A stretch of DNA of 64,000 nucleotides from Rhabditoides inermis (GCA_963966185.1 CAWZYM010000068.1:16001-80000), one strand, 5' to 3'; counted from the first letter of the stretch, positions 47,296 to 58,700 are shown. Made by a program: numbers and translations. Notes: generated by a model not told the origin, from the sequence alone.

Positions 47296-47757
47296 ACTCC
47301 TAGGCACATACGAATAAGACAAATTTACAAAAAGGTAAAAAACACTAACAATACGGCCAATACAAAGATAGCGTTCCATCCAGTAAGATTATCTCTAGAG
47401 ATATGGTTTATATGGAGCGCGAATCGATTACAGGAGGAGAGTGGTGAGCTTATGAGAAATGAGAGAAAGCGGTGGGGCTGCACTTTTCACTGCACTGTGA
47501 GAGCGAGAGATCACCTGATCTATACTAAACTTGACGGAAAAAAGCTAGAGACAGCGAGGAGGTCAACACGCTGCAACACGCTGCAAGTAAACTGCAAATA
47601 ATCCCAACGGGGCGTGACATGAACGCATAAAAGAAAAAGTCAAATCCATCATTGAATACCAATCAAATCAACATTTATCGTCCTCTAAATATATAGAAAT
47701 ATGAGCTGTGAAGCTAAATCTGATACCACAGTTTGAACATCCCATCCACAGATGAAT
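47296..47757. other. Gap between HIBADH and CHCHD2/10
   Basis: No gene seen. It probably holds the HIBADH leader region and the CHCHD2/10 3' UTR. Confidence 0.45.
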
Positions 47758-48381
47758 TTAGGCATAACGGGACTTGCACTGCTTGAAAGCATCGTTGAAC
47801 GCGTTACAGAGTCCGACGTCAGACTGCGATTGGGTGCTGAAAAGCGATTCGTTAAAATCAAAATAATCTTCAAAATATAATCGATTCATAATCTTTTAAA
47901 AACACACACACACACTAACCAATCGAGGAACTGCTTCCACTCGAACTCGCAGGGCTGCTGGTACTGCTGCTGCTGAGGAGCCGCAGCCTGCTGGGCGGGG
48001 GCCGCCTCCGACGACGACGAAGAACCACCTCCACCAGTCATCATGTGTCCCACAGTGTGGCCCTCAACATACACTATTCAGTAATGACAAACAGCTAATT
48101 CATATGAAAATAGAAATACAAAGTATTGTTTGACTCACGACAGCGGATCCGATGGCGACTCCTCCGGCGGTGGCGGCCATCTGGGCGAAGAGGCCGGGTC
48201 CCTGAGAGGGAGCAGCGGCGGCAGGGGCGGCCATGGGAGCGGGCTGGGGAGCGGCAGCAGGGGCAGCCGGACGGGCCATCGGAGGCGCGGGGGCGGGCGC
48301 GGCACGGGTCGCCGGAGCAGAGCGCATCGGAGCAGAGCGCACCGGGGCCGACGGGGAAGGCGAAGCACGTCTACGAACCAT
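47758..48381 (-). CDS. CHCHD2/CHCHD10-like mitochondrial twin CX9C protein
   Basis: Three exons. The start [20 protein letters not shown] (48381) comes one base after acceptor TTTGTTTCAG. The Arg/Ala/Pro-rich N-terminus acts as a mitochondrial signal in this family. A hydrophobic glycine-rich helix follows ([17 protein letters not shown]), then a linker [13 protein letters not shown] with a Gln-rich run. The CHCH domain is [12 protein letters not shown]...[13 protein letters not shown], two CX9C motifs. The second Cys of the first motif is created across the intron (TG|C). The stop is TAA at 47760-47758. Family members sit in the intermembrane space, bind MICOS and complex IV, and regulate respiration. 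CHCHD2 and CHCHD10 cannot be told apart here. Confidence 0.88.
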
Positions 48382-48726
48382 TCTGAAACAAACACGGATT
48401 GAACCATAGCTAGCATTGCAAACAATATAATGGCGGTCGCGATGCAGTAGTGATAAAAGAAACCATTCGAAATCCAAAAATGCGCTGATCAGTACATGGT
48501 CAGCAGATATCCAGCGCAATTTATACACGAATGAGTGCGGTTACCTTGTGAAATAACAAATATATGAAAATGATTTAAAAAAAAAAACTCAAAACCACGT
48601 GATGGTACCGGTGATTTCATCAGCGGTCGTTTCGCCACAAATAAAAGAAGGCGGGGCCAAGAATGTTCGAGAAAATACACTACGAAAATTGTCACCACGA
48701 AACACTATCATATTTTATAGCCGCAT
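48382..48726. other. Upstream region of CHCHD2/10
   Basis: No gene. Likely promoter; ends at an inverted-repeat transposon. Confidence 0.4.
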
Positions 48727-48732
48727 ACATCA

Positions 48733-49536
48733 GGCATCCTGGAAAATTCATCACTTCATCAATTCATCACTTCATCACTTTGACTTCATCACTTCATCAC
48801 ATGTGATGAAGTGATGAAGTGATAAAGTGATGAAGAGATGAAGTGATGAAGTTTCAATTTTCGTTTTTGTTCGTAAAAATTACGATTTTTTAAATTTGTA
48901 AACTGTTTTTTTTAACTTTCTATCGGGTTGTTTTTACTAGTTTTCTCTATAGCGACAATCATACGACGTGAAAGCGACATTACAGAAGAGGAAGACACCT
49001 TGCTAATTTACTTGGAAGAGAACGATGTTCCGCATGGGATTTTTTTTCTTCTTCCCCTTCTTCTTTCATGTTCCTCATCCTCATCCGTGTTTGAGGGACG
49101 CACTGAAACTGTCGTTGCCGTAGAGAACGTATTTGTTGAAATAATTACGCGCCGGGCACAATACAAGTAAACCCTTATCCACCAACGTAACCTGATGTCG
49201 TCTATATGTTGTCATCTCTCGTTGGTATGGCAAGGGATCAGTTGGTTTCTGCCAAACGATCTTTATGTAAAATTGTACAGTCGCACACCATCATTTGCAT
49301 CCTACAAGTATTCAAGTATGGAACAACTTCATCTTCATGTTGGTCTTGTAGTTTATGATGGAGTTTATGAGTAAGCGGATATACAAACATCTGGTGCGAT
49401 ATTATGTTTCAACAAATCGACAACATTTGACAAACCACTTAATACACCTTGAAAAATACGAAAAAATTGAATACTTCATCACTTCATCACATGTGATAAA
49501 GTGATGAAGTCAAAGTGATGAATTTTCCAGGATGCC
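48733..49536. mobile_element. 804-bp inverted-repeat transposon (member 3)
   Basis: The ends are GGCATCCTGGAAAATTCATC and its inverse. The subterminal zones consist of CATCACTT units around the palindrome CTTCATCACATGTGATGAAG. ACATCA is repeated at 48727-48732 and 49537-49542, shorter than the 9-bp duplications of its relatives. The interior is AT-rich and non-coding. Confidence 0.85.
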
Positions 49537-49542
49537 ACATCA

Positions 49543-49974
49543 TATATCCGAGTTTTTTTAGAGACCAACTCTGTCTGAAATCGATTTGAATAAATCACCT
49601 TCTCGGCTTCCAAAAAAGGACCTTGGAAGAGAAAGTGGTCAACAAGGTGACACTTTCCAGCGTCGATCAATTGATGATTGAGTCATAATCACATCTCAAT
49701 AAGAAATATGACAAATAATTACTCAAATTCGAATGGATACATTAATAGATAAAACTTCATCCACAGATAATAAGGCGCGTGGAAAGACAACGATGGTACA
49801 GAACGTATACAATCAGTTTGAATGGACAGACGAGTATGGTGTAAACATGACAAAAATACTGGTAAAGAAAAGTGCCACGATGTTGTATAATAATTGAGAC
49901 GGGTATGACGGTATGATACAGGGAGCAGTGGTAACGGAAATGAGAGGCAGGGAAAGGGAGACGATAACACGAGT
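49543..49974. other. Region downstream of the disordered-protein gene
   Basis: No gene seen; probably its 3' UTR plus spacer. Confidence 0.4.
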
Positions 49975-52960
49975 TCACTGGTCGGGCACGGCAATGTGCG
50001 AGAATCGAAGACGGCGTCGCGACGGAGACGGACTCCTGTCGTCTTCCTCTGATGCAGCCTTCACGCGGTGCATAGACGCACGCACACTCTCCGGTAGATC
50101 TAGCAGGGCAGGACTGACACAACACAATCAATCAATACACCCTGCAAAGATGCTCCCTCCCCACTCTCACCTGTCCATGGGAGGCGTGTTCTCATCATTC
50201 TGACCGTTATCTGTGCTCGCCTGTGTCATCTGTCCCAATCTCCGGAAGAATGCCGACACGTCATGACCAATGCGAGAGTGATCAACTTCCACTTCGGGTA
50301 CGAGCGACAGTCTGAGTGCGGGCTCTCCCCTCTCTTCACGAAACCGAGCCAGGGCAGCCGCCGCCCTCTCCGAAGCATTCTCCACAGTAAAATGCGAGGT
50401 TTCCGGACGGGACACAGATTCGATGCGGGGCGTGTCATGTGCAGGCCGCTCGCCAGAAGACCTGAACACCACTCTACTGCCTGCTCCCTTCGACTTTCGA
50501 CTCACCCCAGCCGGTCAGACTCGCACTCTTCCAATCTCTCGCTCTCCTCTTCGGGGGGCACTTCCCGTAGACGGCGAGTCTCTTCTCCAGCCAACCCAAA
50601 CGAGCAGCTGCCACTTTGCCGCACACTCTCATCCATACTCCTGCAACACATCACATGATATGGAAAATGGAAGCGAGTGTATCTGCATACCTTCCACTCT
50701 CCTCCTCCTCTGTTTGTTGCATGGCGGGCAGTCGACGAATCGCCTCAATCACCCTCTCACAGTCGGCCCGAGAGAAACCAGACATCAGCTGCAAAGTTTG
50801 AGTGAACTACTACAGTCAACCTTTCACTCACTGAAATGATAGGAGTGATATGGTCGGATGATGTTGGGAGTGCATCCGTCGCCGTCTCTGGCTCCCGATC
50901 GACTCGCTGTTCCATCGACACACGAGACACATCATCTGCTAGCAGATCGGCCGCAGCCATGTGGTCTGAGTCGCGAGACGAGCCTACGCATCACACACAT
51001 TACACTCCAGACGCCCTCCCTGCACTCACCATCCGAATCGTCGAACGCGAGGCGGCGACGAGTGGGATTCGCAAACACCGAAGATGCGATCGACGGATTG
51101 GGAGAGGGCTCCGACTGAACACAAGAGTACATGGATAGTACAGTAATGTGAATGACTGACCCAGTTGCGAGTGCGCAGGATGGATCGGGGAGTGGCGGCA
51201 GTGGATGTGTCGGGGACAGGGGCGGGAGGTCGGGGGGTCTCCGAGGGAGACGGGGCAGACTGCGCCCGCACAGCCGCCGGCGTAGACGTGCCTGCAATCA
51301 ATGCACGTCATCAATCATCCCTCTCCCTCCTTGCCTCATTCACTTACCCACTGGGTGGAACGACACAGACAGACGATCGATCGCCAGCGAATCATCCATC
51401 GCCAAAGCCACCTAAAACAAGTATCGTAAAACAAAACAAAATCCTTATCAGCAGAGTAAAGAATAAGCCAGTAAGAATATATCACCTGTTCGATTCCTCC
51501 GCTCTCTCGCTGTTCCTGTACTTCTGGATTGAATCGCACTCGACGACGCTGCTCAGTCGACGGTGGCTCAACGTCCGCCACAGAGGGACGAATCACAGAG
51601 GAAGAGGGCGCGGGCTGCAAAATGTCAGACAAATGGACAGAGTCGCGTGGATGTATAGCACATGACATCACACAAAGCACCTGTCGTCAAGCACTCACCA
51701 GACCGGCGGCTCGGGCCGCAGCGGCCGCGTCCCTCTCAGCGAGGCTCACCATCCCCCGCTCAGCCCTCATAACATCGATCGCACGCCGCCTCTCCTCCTC
51801 AGATGCCGTCGACGACCAAGGCAACAGCGTCGGAGGCGCCACCTGACGACGCTGCAAACACGTCATCATCAACACAATCGATATTGCACTCTCCACTCAC
51901 CCCTACACTGCTCATTCGTCCGGCAGCAGGCCCGAACTGACTGCGGGGTAAGGGACGATCCAACAGAGCCCTGTTCTCCGCTCCATTCGCAAAGTCGTCG
52001 CGAGGACGCGCCTGAAACAAGCGCGAGTGAGAGATAGCTTGACTGCAAACGACAAAGCGCCACTAACGGGGAATATTGCACTTGGCCGTCCGGTCGTGGG
52101 AACAACACTCAAACGGCCGGTCGCATGCCCAGCTCCCGTGAGGAGACGATCCCTATTCGAGTGGGAGGATACAAAGGCCATGTTGCTAGCGCGGCCAGTC
52201 GTAGTCGGCAGGAGTCGAGTCGCTACAGATGACGTCTACAAGAGTAACGTCTAAATATACTAACTATCAAACAACAGACATACCGTAGCCGTAGATGTAG
52301 CGGTCCTCGGAGCACGCGATCCAAATGCGACTCCGCTAGGAGCGCTAGGCGCTGTGCCAGAAGATAGGCCTGAACAAGGGGGATAGCAGCAGTAGTGGTT
52401 ATGGAAGACGCTCACCAAAGGCGCTGGTCCTTCTGTCTGTGAGAGAAGAGGGGCGCGTGGTGGGAGGACGAAGGAGAGAAGGGCGGCCCGTCACAGGCAC
52501 AGCTGAGCGAGCCACATCCCTTGTCGGCACCGGAGGAGCGGACACAGCGGGGAAGTCATCCACTGCCTCATCCTCAGCAACTGGAGACGGGGTGCGACGC
52601 GCCAAAGAACGCTGACTGAACATGAACAAGTCATGAGCACGGCTACACAATCACTCACTTGGCTTGAGCACGTGCCTGCCGCTGACGGGCAATGATCTCC
52701 TCCCGAGTCAACATATTCTGAAAATGACAAAGTTTGGGATGTAATGAATACGAAATGGATAGGTTTAGTATGGAAACGGACGTCAATCTGGCGAATAGAG
52801 CGGGATGTGGTCTGGCGGGAAATAGGGTCGTGCAGACGAACTCGGCTTGGAGGGGGTACCTGTGAGGACCGACGCAGTTCCCCACTGCTTCGCCGATTTC
52901 TATATGTAAAAAAATATCTAAGAACACAAAACACAGAAGAACTTACATCACTGCCGGCAT
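49975..52960 (-). CDS. Large disordered protein with RVxF-like motifs
   Basis: Many short exons, start MPAVINRRSSGELRRSSQ (52960), stop TGA at 49977-49975. The sequence is Ser/Pro/Arg/Glu-rich and mostly disordered. Recurrent short motifs include QRRRVRFNPEVQ, TRRRLAFDDSDG, RRRLRFSHIAVPDQ (C-terminus) and TPRSILRTRN, which resemble PP1-docking RVxF and SILK-type motifs in mitotic regulators. A helical block TREEIIARQRQARAQA is near the start, and DVSAFFRRLGQM lies near the end. I do not recognise an ortholog. It is divergent to MLH1 with a shared 305-bp promoter carrying E2F-like sites, which hints at cell-cycle expression. The number of exons is approximate. Confidence 0.6.
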
Positions 52961-53265
52961 AAGCAAGATTCTATCCTCCGCGCACACCGTTGAGGCTCAC
53001 CTAAGCTCCCATATAAGAAACTATACGACAATAATAGAAGCTCTAATAGAAAAAAAGTTTATCAACAAAACAAATTCAAAAGTTCGATTCTCCCGCCAAA
53101 CATTCAAATACTGCGTCAAACTGTTTGCGTGCGTGATATGAATACTACGCGCCAATGAATTTTAGGCGGGAACTATTTCATCTTGATATATGATGCATAT
53201 TTTTTGTGCTGCATCTGCAGCATGTCGTATTTGATCTGGGTGTGAGTGAATACGCGGTTTTCAGA
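52961..53265. promoter_or_regulatory. Bidirectional promoter between the disordered-protein gene and MLH1
   Basis: 305 bp between divergent start codons. It contains TTCTCCCGCCAAAC (53088-53101, an inverted E2F-type site), GCCAATG (CCAAT box, 53151-53157) and TTTTAGGCGGGAAC (53159-53173 region, E2F-type). Both genes appear to be controlled together. Confidence 0.65.
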
Positions 53266-56200
53266 ATGGGCGTTATCCAACGCCTTCCCGAATCGGTGGT
53301 GAATCGAATCGCGGCCGGAGAAGTGGTCGTCCGTCCTGCAAACGCTGTAAAGGTGGGTGATTATCTGTTGACCGGCTTGAACATGTTGATTCAGGAGCTG
53401 ATTGAGAACTGTTTGGATGCTGGGGCGAGCGAGATTGTGGTGACGGTCAAGGACGGAGGACTCACTCTTCTACAAGTACAGGTGAGTTCACAGAGTTCTT
53501 TCGCGTGATTGCACAACTACCTAGGGAGCGTTAAACAGGATGAAGAGATGACTTGATTTTAGGACAACGGAAAGGGCATCTACAAGGATGACCTGCCGAT
53601 TGTGTGCGAGAGATTCACCACATCCAAGCTGCGTGCATTCGAAGATCTGCAGGTGCGCTACCCTTGAGTACCGTGTTTTTTCCTATCCTATTCCTTTGAG
53701 AGTATGTCGACGTACGGTTTTCGCGGCGAGGCTCTTTCCTCGCTCTCCCACGTTGCTACTGTCTCTATCACGAGCCGCCCTGCCGACCAGAAGTGTGCCT
53801 ATCAAGCCACCTACAAGGGTACATGCGCCCATTGATGGCTATCACACCATAACTCTGTCCATTCAGACAGCGTGCCGTCTAGTGTTCCGCGAGTGTCGGC
53901 GGGACAAGTGGGGACGACTGTGTCTGCTACGCATCTGTTCGCAGAGTGTCCGAGTAGAAGGCAGGCTATGCGTCAACCAGCAGAAGAGACGGCGCGCATC
54001 GCTGACGTGCTCACCCGATACGCAGTACACAGACCGTCAGTCTATCCTCCTCTCGTCCTCTCCTCTCCTCCTTCTCTCCTCCTCCTCTCCTCCTCCTCCT
54101 CTCCTCCTCCTCTCCTCCTCCTCTCCTCCTCCTCTCCTCCTCTTCATATCTCCTTTCAGTGATGTTTCGTTTGCATTCCGCCGCGGTGGGTCGGGCGCCG
54201 ACTTCCGTACTTCTGGCAAGGGCGAGCGTCGGGATACGATCCAGGCTCTGATTGGGAAGGCGGCTGGAGAGTCGCTCCTCGATCTCTCACTCAAGTCCAG
54301 CTCCCTACACTTCTCCCTTTCTGGATGCATCTCCCGTCCTCAGGCTGCTGCCACTGCTAAGACTGCGAGGGATAGGAAGGTAGGGAGAAGGGGGGGGGGC
54401 ATAGAAGAGGTTGGTTGCAGGGCGGTTCGTGTATGTTTGTGTTCATCAACGGCCGCAGTGTGCAGTGTGCCCAGTTGAGACACGCCGTGGACACTGTCCT
54501 CTCCTCCCGCGATGTCACCTCCCGATTCACACTGCTCGACATCCAGGCACGCTTACCATCACTTGTTATTCATAAAAAATTTAAATTCTCATCCAGGCAC
54601 GTTTACCATCACTTGTTATTCATAAAAAAAATTAAATTCTAGAAGACCGTCATATATGTTTGTTGTTGAGATTGCTCCAAATCGTGTGGATGTGAACGTT
54701 CATCCGACGAAGCAGAGTGTCCTATTTCTCGAACAAGACGCCATTATTGCAGAGGTTCAATACGTGAGTCCTCCATCACTTCTTTCACAACTCTCTCCAA
54801 CCAAACGCTGCCCGCCATGTATTCACTCTGATTCGGTCGTCTATTGTTTGTTTGTTTACTATTCATTGTTTTCTGTTGAGTACTTGGATTCACTGGTGGC
54901 TTCGTGTCTCGGAGACGAGATGCATTCTCGGAGTGTACAGGGAGAGAAGACACTCACGCAGTCCCTCCTATTCCCCACAGAAACACAGGTGAACCTAGTA
55001 TGAGAAATGATAGGGAGAGAGAGAGAGAGGGACGAGGGAGGAAGATACTCTTTTTAGGCGGAGCGTATGTCGTCCCAGTCCAACCTTTCTGCTATAGCGT
55101 GTGATCGGGAGAAGCCCGTGGAGACTCGAAGAGATTACAAACTGGTGCGCACATCCTGTCAGACGAGGAGGCTCGACGAGTTCTTCGAGAAAGGTACACT
55201 CTTTCCTACTCTCTTATTGAAAAGAAAAAAATGAATACCTTGGTGTTAGCAGACGTGTCTCAATCGGATGTGACTACGGAGCCAGTGAGCAGTCAATCGC
55301 AGCAAGACGGAACCTGCGAACTCATCGTCAAGGTAGAAAAAACACACATAGCCGAGTGTGTGAGTGGAATCGACGTTGTTCAGCCGAACGGACGCGTGTG
55401 TCGTGTGTTCCATCTGGACTCTCTTCGGTCACTGCGTCGTCGTTGCTGCGAGAAATCCTCCGACAGTCTACGCCACATGTTCAAGGTATCACTTTCTTTG
55501 GGACGATTCGCGTGAGGCAAGAATCTTTGTCAGCCAGTAGCCTTGGTTTCAGTCGCACACATTCGTCGGTTGCGTGTCGGCGTCGCAGTGTCTTCTGCAG
55601 TGGAAAACGGCGCTCTATCTGGTCGATTTGAACACAGTTGCGGAGGAAATGTTCTATCAGGTAAGATATCGATCGACTCATTAACTATTAATTGGTTTCA
55701 GTACTTCGTGTTCTCGTTTGGCAACTGTGGCTCGTTCCAACTGGGAGACGAAGGGGCGGATGTGGCTGAACTGTATCTACTGGGACAGGAGGCGAAAGAG
55801 GGAGACGAGAAGGAGAAGGATGGCAAACTCGCTCATGAGGTCAAATTAGAGAGGGCGCGCAGCGCCCTCTCTTCTGGCTTAGGATAGGGCTCGCGCCAGA
55901 ATTTTCAAGAAGCGATATCCAAAGGTCATGTTAACAACAATGTGGACTCATCCAAATCATGTTAGTTAGATTCGCACCGTTCCGTAGGACAGATCATTGG
56001 TCGTCGTGTCCGGTAACTCTGACTCTCTGCCGAAAGCGTACTCTCTCGCGTTTTCTGCGCGTGTTCTCCAACTAGCATTTTGAGTGTAGTTCGCCCCGCC
56101 GCCGCCAGCGTCTAATTCGCGCCGGGTTTGCGTTGTTTTGGGTCCGCCAACTATAACCAGGAGAAAGAGCGCAGTAGGCGCGACTCCGAACGGTAGTGAG

Positions 56201-57886
56201 AAAATATGTGGGGAAAAACGTTTTGTGAAACGTAACGGCGATCCGAAACGTAACGTGTGATCTGTGGTACACGAGAGTAAGAAGAGTGAGAAGGCCGAGA
56301 GTTTGTGTTAGTATTTGTAAACGTTAATAGAAGAGCAGAAAGATATAAAAAGACAGAGAGAGAAGGGCAGAAAGTGAGAGTGAGAGAGAGAACAGTGAAA
56401 GAGAGAGAAGGAACAGTGAAAGAGAGAGAAGGGACGAAGAGAAGAAGAGAACAGAGGGAGTGAGAGATAGTAGTTTTTGATATAATCCAGATGAATAGTC
56501 ATAATTCAGCACATATTCAAAATTTCTATGAAATTTAACAAAAGGACATATATATTTTTTTGAAAAGTACTTGCGTAAACAGATGAACTTTGTCTTATCC
56601 CAATGCAGCAAAAGCACATGCATAAAGCGTTTACAAATACTAACACAAACCTGCGCATTCGGGAAAGTTCTGTTGTTACTAACCAGTGAACACAAATAGG
56701 AGAGGTAAGAGAGAAAGAGAGGAGAGAGAGGTGCAGGTTTGTGTTAGTATTTGTAAACGCTTTATGCATGTGCTTTTGCTGCATTGGGATAAGACAAAGT
56801 TCATCTGTTTACGCAAGTACTTTTCAAAAAAAAAAGTTTTATTCGTTGATAACGATTTCATCATAGTCTTCTGGCGTCTTGGTTGGATAGGAGTGTTTCA
56901 TTGGGGCAAGTGCGGAATTGTCACCCATTCGCGGTAGAGAGTCCAGCCTTTCACCTGAGTATGGTGATATCATGTGGTGTCTATGCAGAGAGACACTCAC
57001 CGTCTGAAACAATTCGATGTGGCAGACTCGATTTCGGAACCCCACGACAGATCACACCAGTGCCTGAGGGCATATTGAATAGATATATCAAAGCACACAC
57101 ACAACTCACATAGACTGTTCGCAGTTGCTAGCATAATTGTGAATAGAAATAGTAACCGCATGTCGTATGATTAGATGTGGTCAAATAATGACATGAGATG
57201 TTTTGATTGTGGGCAAACGTGTTTTCTTCTGTTAGTGTTGCACTAATGATAGTCAATACTATAGGTGGCGGAGTTTCTTCTCTCACACGCAGATATGTTG
57301 GATGACTATTTCTCACTGCGAATCGAGAAGGGAGAGGTGAGAGTGAAGAGAGTGGGATGATGGAATGCAGAGAAAGAGAGAGACTTTTTCAGGACAGTGT
57401 CCGTCTGATGGCCGTTCCGTCGGTCGTGTCTGGTTGGCTGCCTCAACTGGAAGGGTTGCCTGTGTTGATCAGGGAGCTAGTGGAGAATGTCGACTGGGAC
57501 GAGGTGAGATAGGGGAGGGTGAAGGAGATACGGCATCGGCAATTGCAGGAGGAGCAGTGTTTCTCTGGAATCTGCCGCGCTCTGTCGCGATTCTTCGCCC
57601 CGCGAGAGGAGTACTGTGACGGTGGGTGGGTGTGGTGTGTTGTCACTCCCCTCCCTCCCCCCTCTACTCTTCTCTACTCATTGCAGGTGTGTGGCAGTCG
57701 GGTGTCTGTGCGAGTGGTGTCAAGTGTGAGAGTGGGGAAGAGGCAGAGTGGACGCGTCTCACCCGGGATGTTCTTCTGCCTCGCATTCGAGCCAAGCTGT
57801 TGCCTCCCACTCACTGGCACACCGGCTCCACCATCCAGCAACTGGCTGACCTGCATGATCTATACAAGGTGTTCGAGAGGTGCTAG
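53266..57886 (+). CDS. MLH1: DNA mismatch repair protein MLH1
   Basis: Start [20 protein letters not shown] (one base after acceptor TTTTCAG), stop TAG at 57884-57886. The GHKL ATPase motifs are present: [20 protein letters not shown] (motif I), DNGKGI (II) and [20 protein letters not shown] (III), plus [20 protein letters not shown]. The C-terminal MLH1 dimer region includes [24 protein letters not shown] residues, [40 protein letters not shown], and the extreme end [14 protein letters not shown], identical in its last residues to human MLH1 and needed for the MutL alpha endonuclease site. MLH1 pairs with PMS2 and acts after MutS in mismatch repair. The intron after LAHE holds a 1-kb transposon whose end lies a few bases from the donor. 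Confidence 0.93.
54055..54142. repeat. (TCC)n/(CTCCTC)n array in an MLH1 intron
   Basis: About 90 bp of TCC-rich repeats directly before an acceptor. Confidence 0.9.
55846..56835 (-). mobile_element. Composite Helitron-like plus foldback element in the MLH1 intron
   Basis: On the minus strand it ends in the GC hairpin followed by CTAA (55846-55849), as at 13884 and 61854. Going away from that end it shares the 190-bp module and the segment with GTTACCGGACACGAC, TACGCTTTCGGCAGAGAGTC-like, and GCGAATTAGACGCTGGCGGC. Beyond a GA-rich stretch (56330-56470) it has a foldback hairpin at about 56565-56830 with perfectly matching arms. Boundaries on the foldback side are approximate. Confidence 0.65.
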
Positions 57887-57950
57887 ACTGAAACATCTTA
57901 CCCAGATTGTATTGTAACGTTCCACAACATGTATGTGAGATGTTCCAGTA

Positions 57951-57956
57951 AATAAA
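57951..57956 (+). terminator. Poly(A) signal of MLH1
   Basis: AATAAA 65 bp after the MLH1 stop codon. Confidence 0.75.
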
Positions 57957-58009
57957 TTTATTGTTTCGCGAAATAGTTATTTGTAAATAAATTTGTTGAA
58001 TTGTTCGAA

Positions 58010-58335
58010 TGAATTATTCTCTTACCGTAATTTAAGGGTGAGCCATAGATCGAATTATTCTCCTACCGTAATTCTAAGGGTGAGCCATATATCGAATTAT
58101 TCTCCTACCGTAAATCTAAGGGTGAGCCATAGATCGAATTATTCTCCTACCGTAATTCTAAGTGTGAGCCATAGATTAAATTATTTTCCTAACCGTAGTT
58201 CTAAGGGTGAGCCAAAGATCAAATTCTTATCATACCGTAATTCTAAGGTTGAGGCATAGATCGAATTATTTTCCTACCGTAATTGTAAGGGTGCCCAAAT
58301 GGGTGGTTTTTTTCTTACCGTAATTGTAAAGGTGA
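58010..58335 (+). repeat. 42-bp tandem repeat, downstream of MLH1
   Basis: Seven to eight copies of CGAATTATTCTCCTACCGTA plus ATTCTAAGGGTGAGCCATAGAT. It is the same family as 16600-16972 in the opposite orientation. Confidence 0.85.
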
Positions 58336-58368
58336 TCCACACAAAAATATTTTAGAATGAAAATTAAA

Positions 58369-58700
58369 TTATCTGTTAAAAAGTACTTGCGTAAAGATAT
58401 TAAGTTTGTCTTGACCCAATTCAACAAAAGCGCATGCATAAAACGTTTACAAATACTAACACAAACCTGCGCCTCTCTCCTCTCTCTCCTCTCTCTCTCT
58501 CTCACTCTCTCTCTCTCTCTCTCTCTAATATGGACGTATGACGTTATTCATTTGTATTGTTATATTTCATCTGTTAGTGTCCACTGTCCACTGTCCGTTA
58601 GGCGCAGGTTTGTGTTAGTATTTGTAAACGTTTTATGCATGCGCTTTTGTTGAATTGGGTCAAGACAAACTTAATATCTTTACACAAGTACTTTTTAACA
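58369..58700. mobile_element. Foldback element, copy 3
   Basis: Arms of about 105 bp (ATCTGTTAAAAAGTACTTGC ... and inverse) are almost identical to copy 1 at 11061-11389; the loop contains a CT array and the shared GTTATTCATTTGTATTG segment. It is followed by the GCGCGAATTAGACGCTGGCG module at about 58780-58975. Confidence 0.85.
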
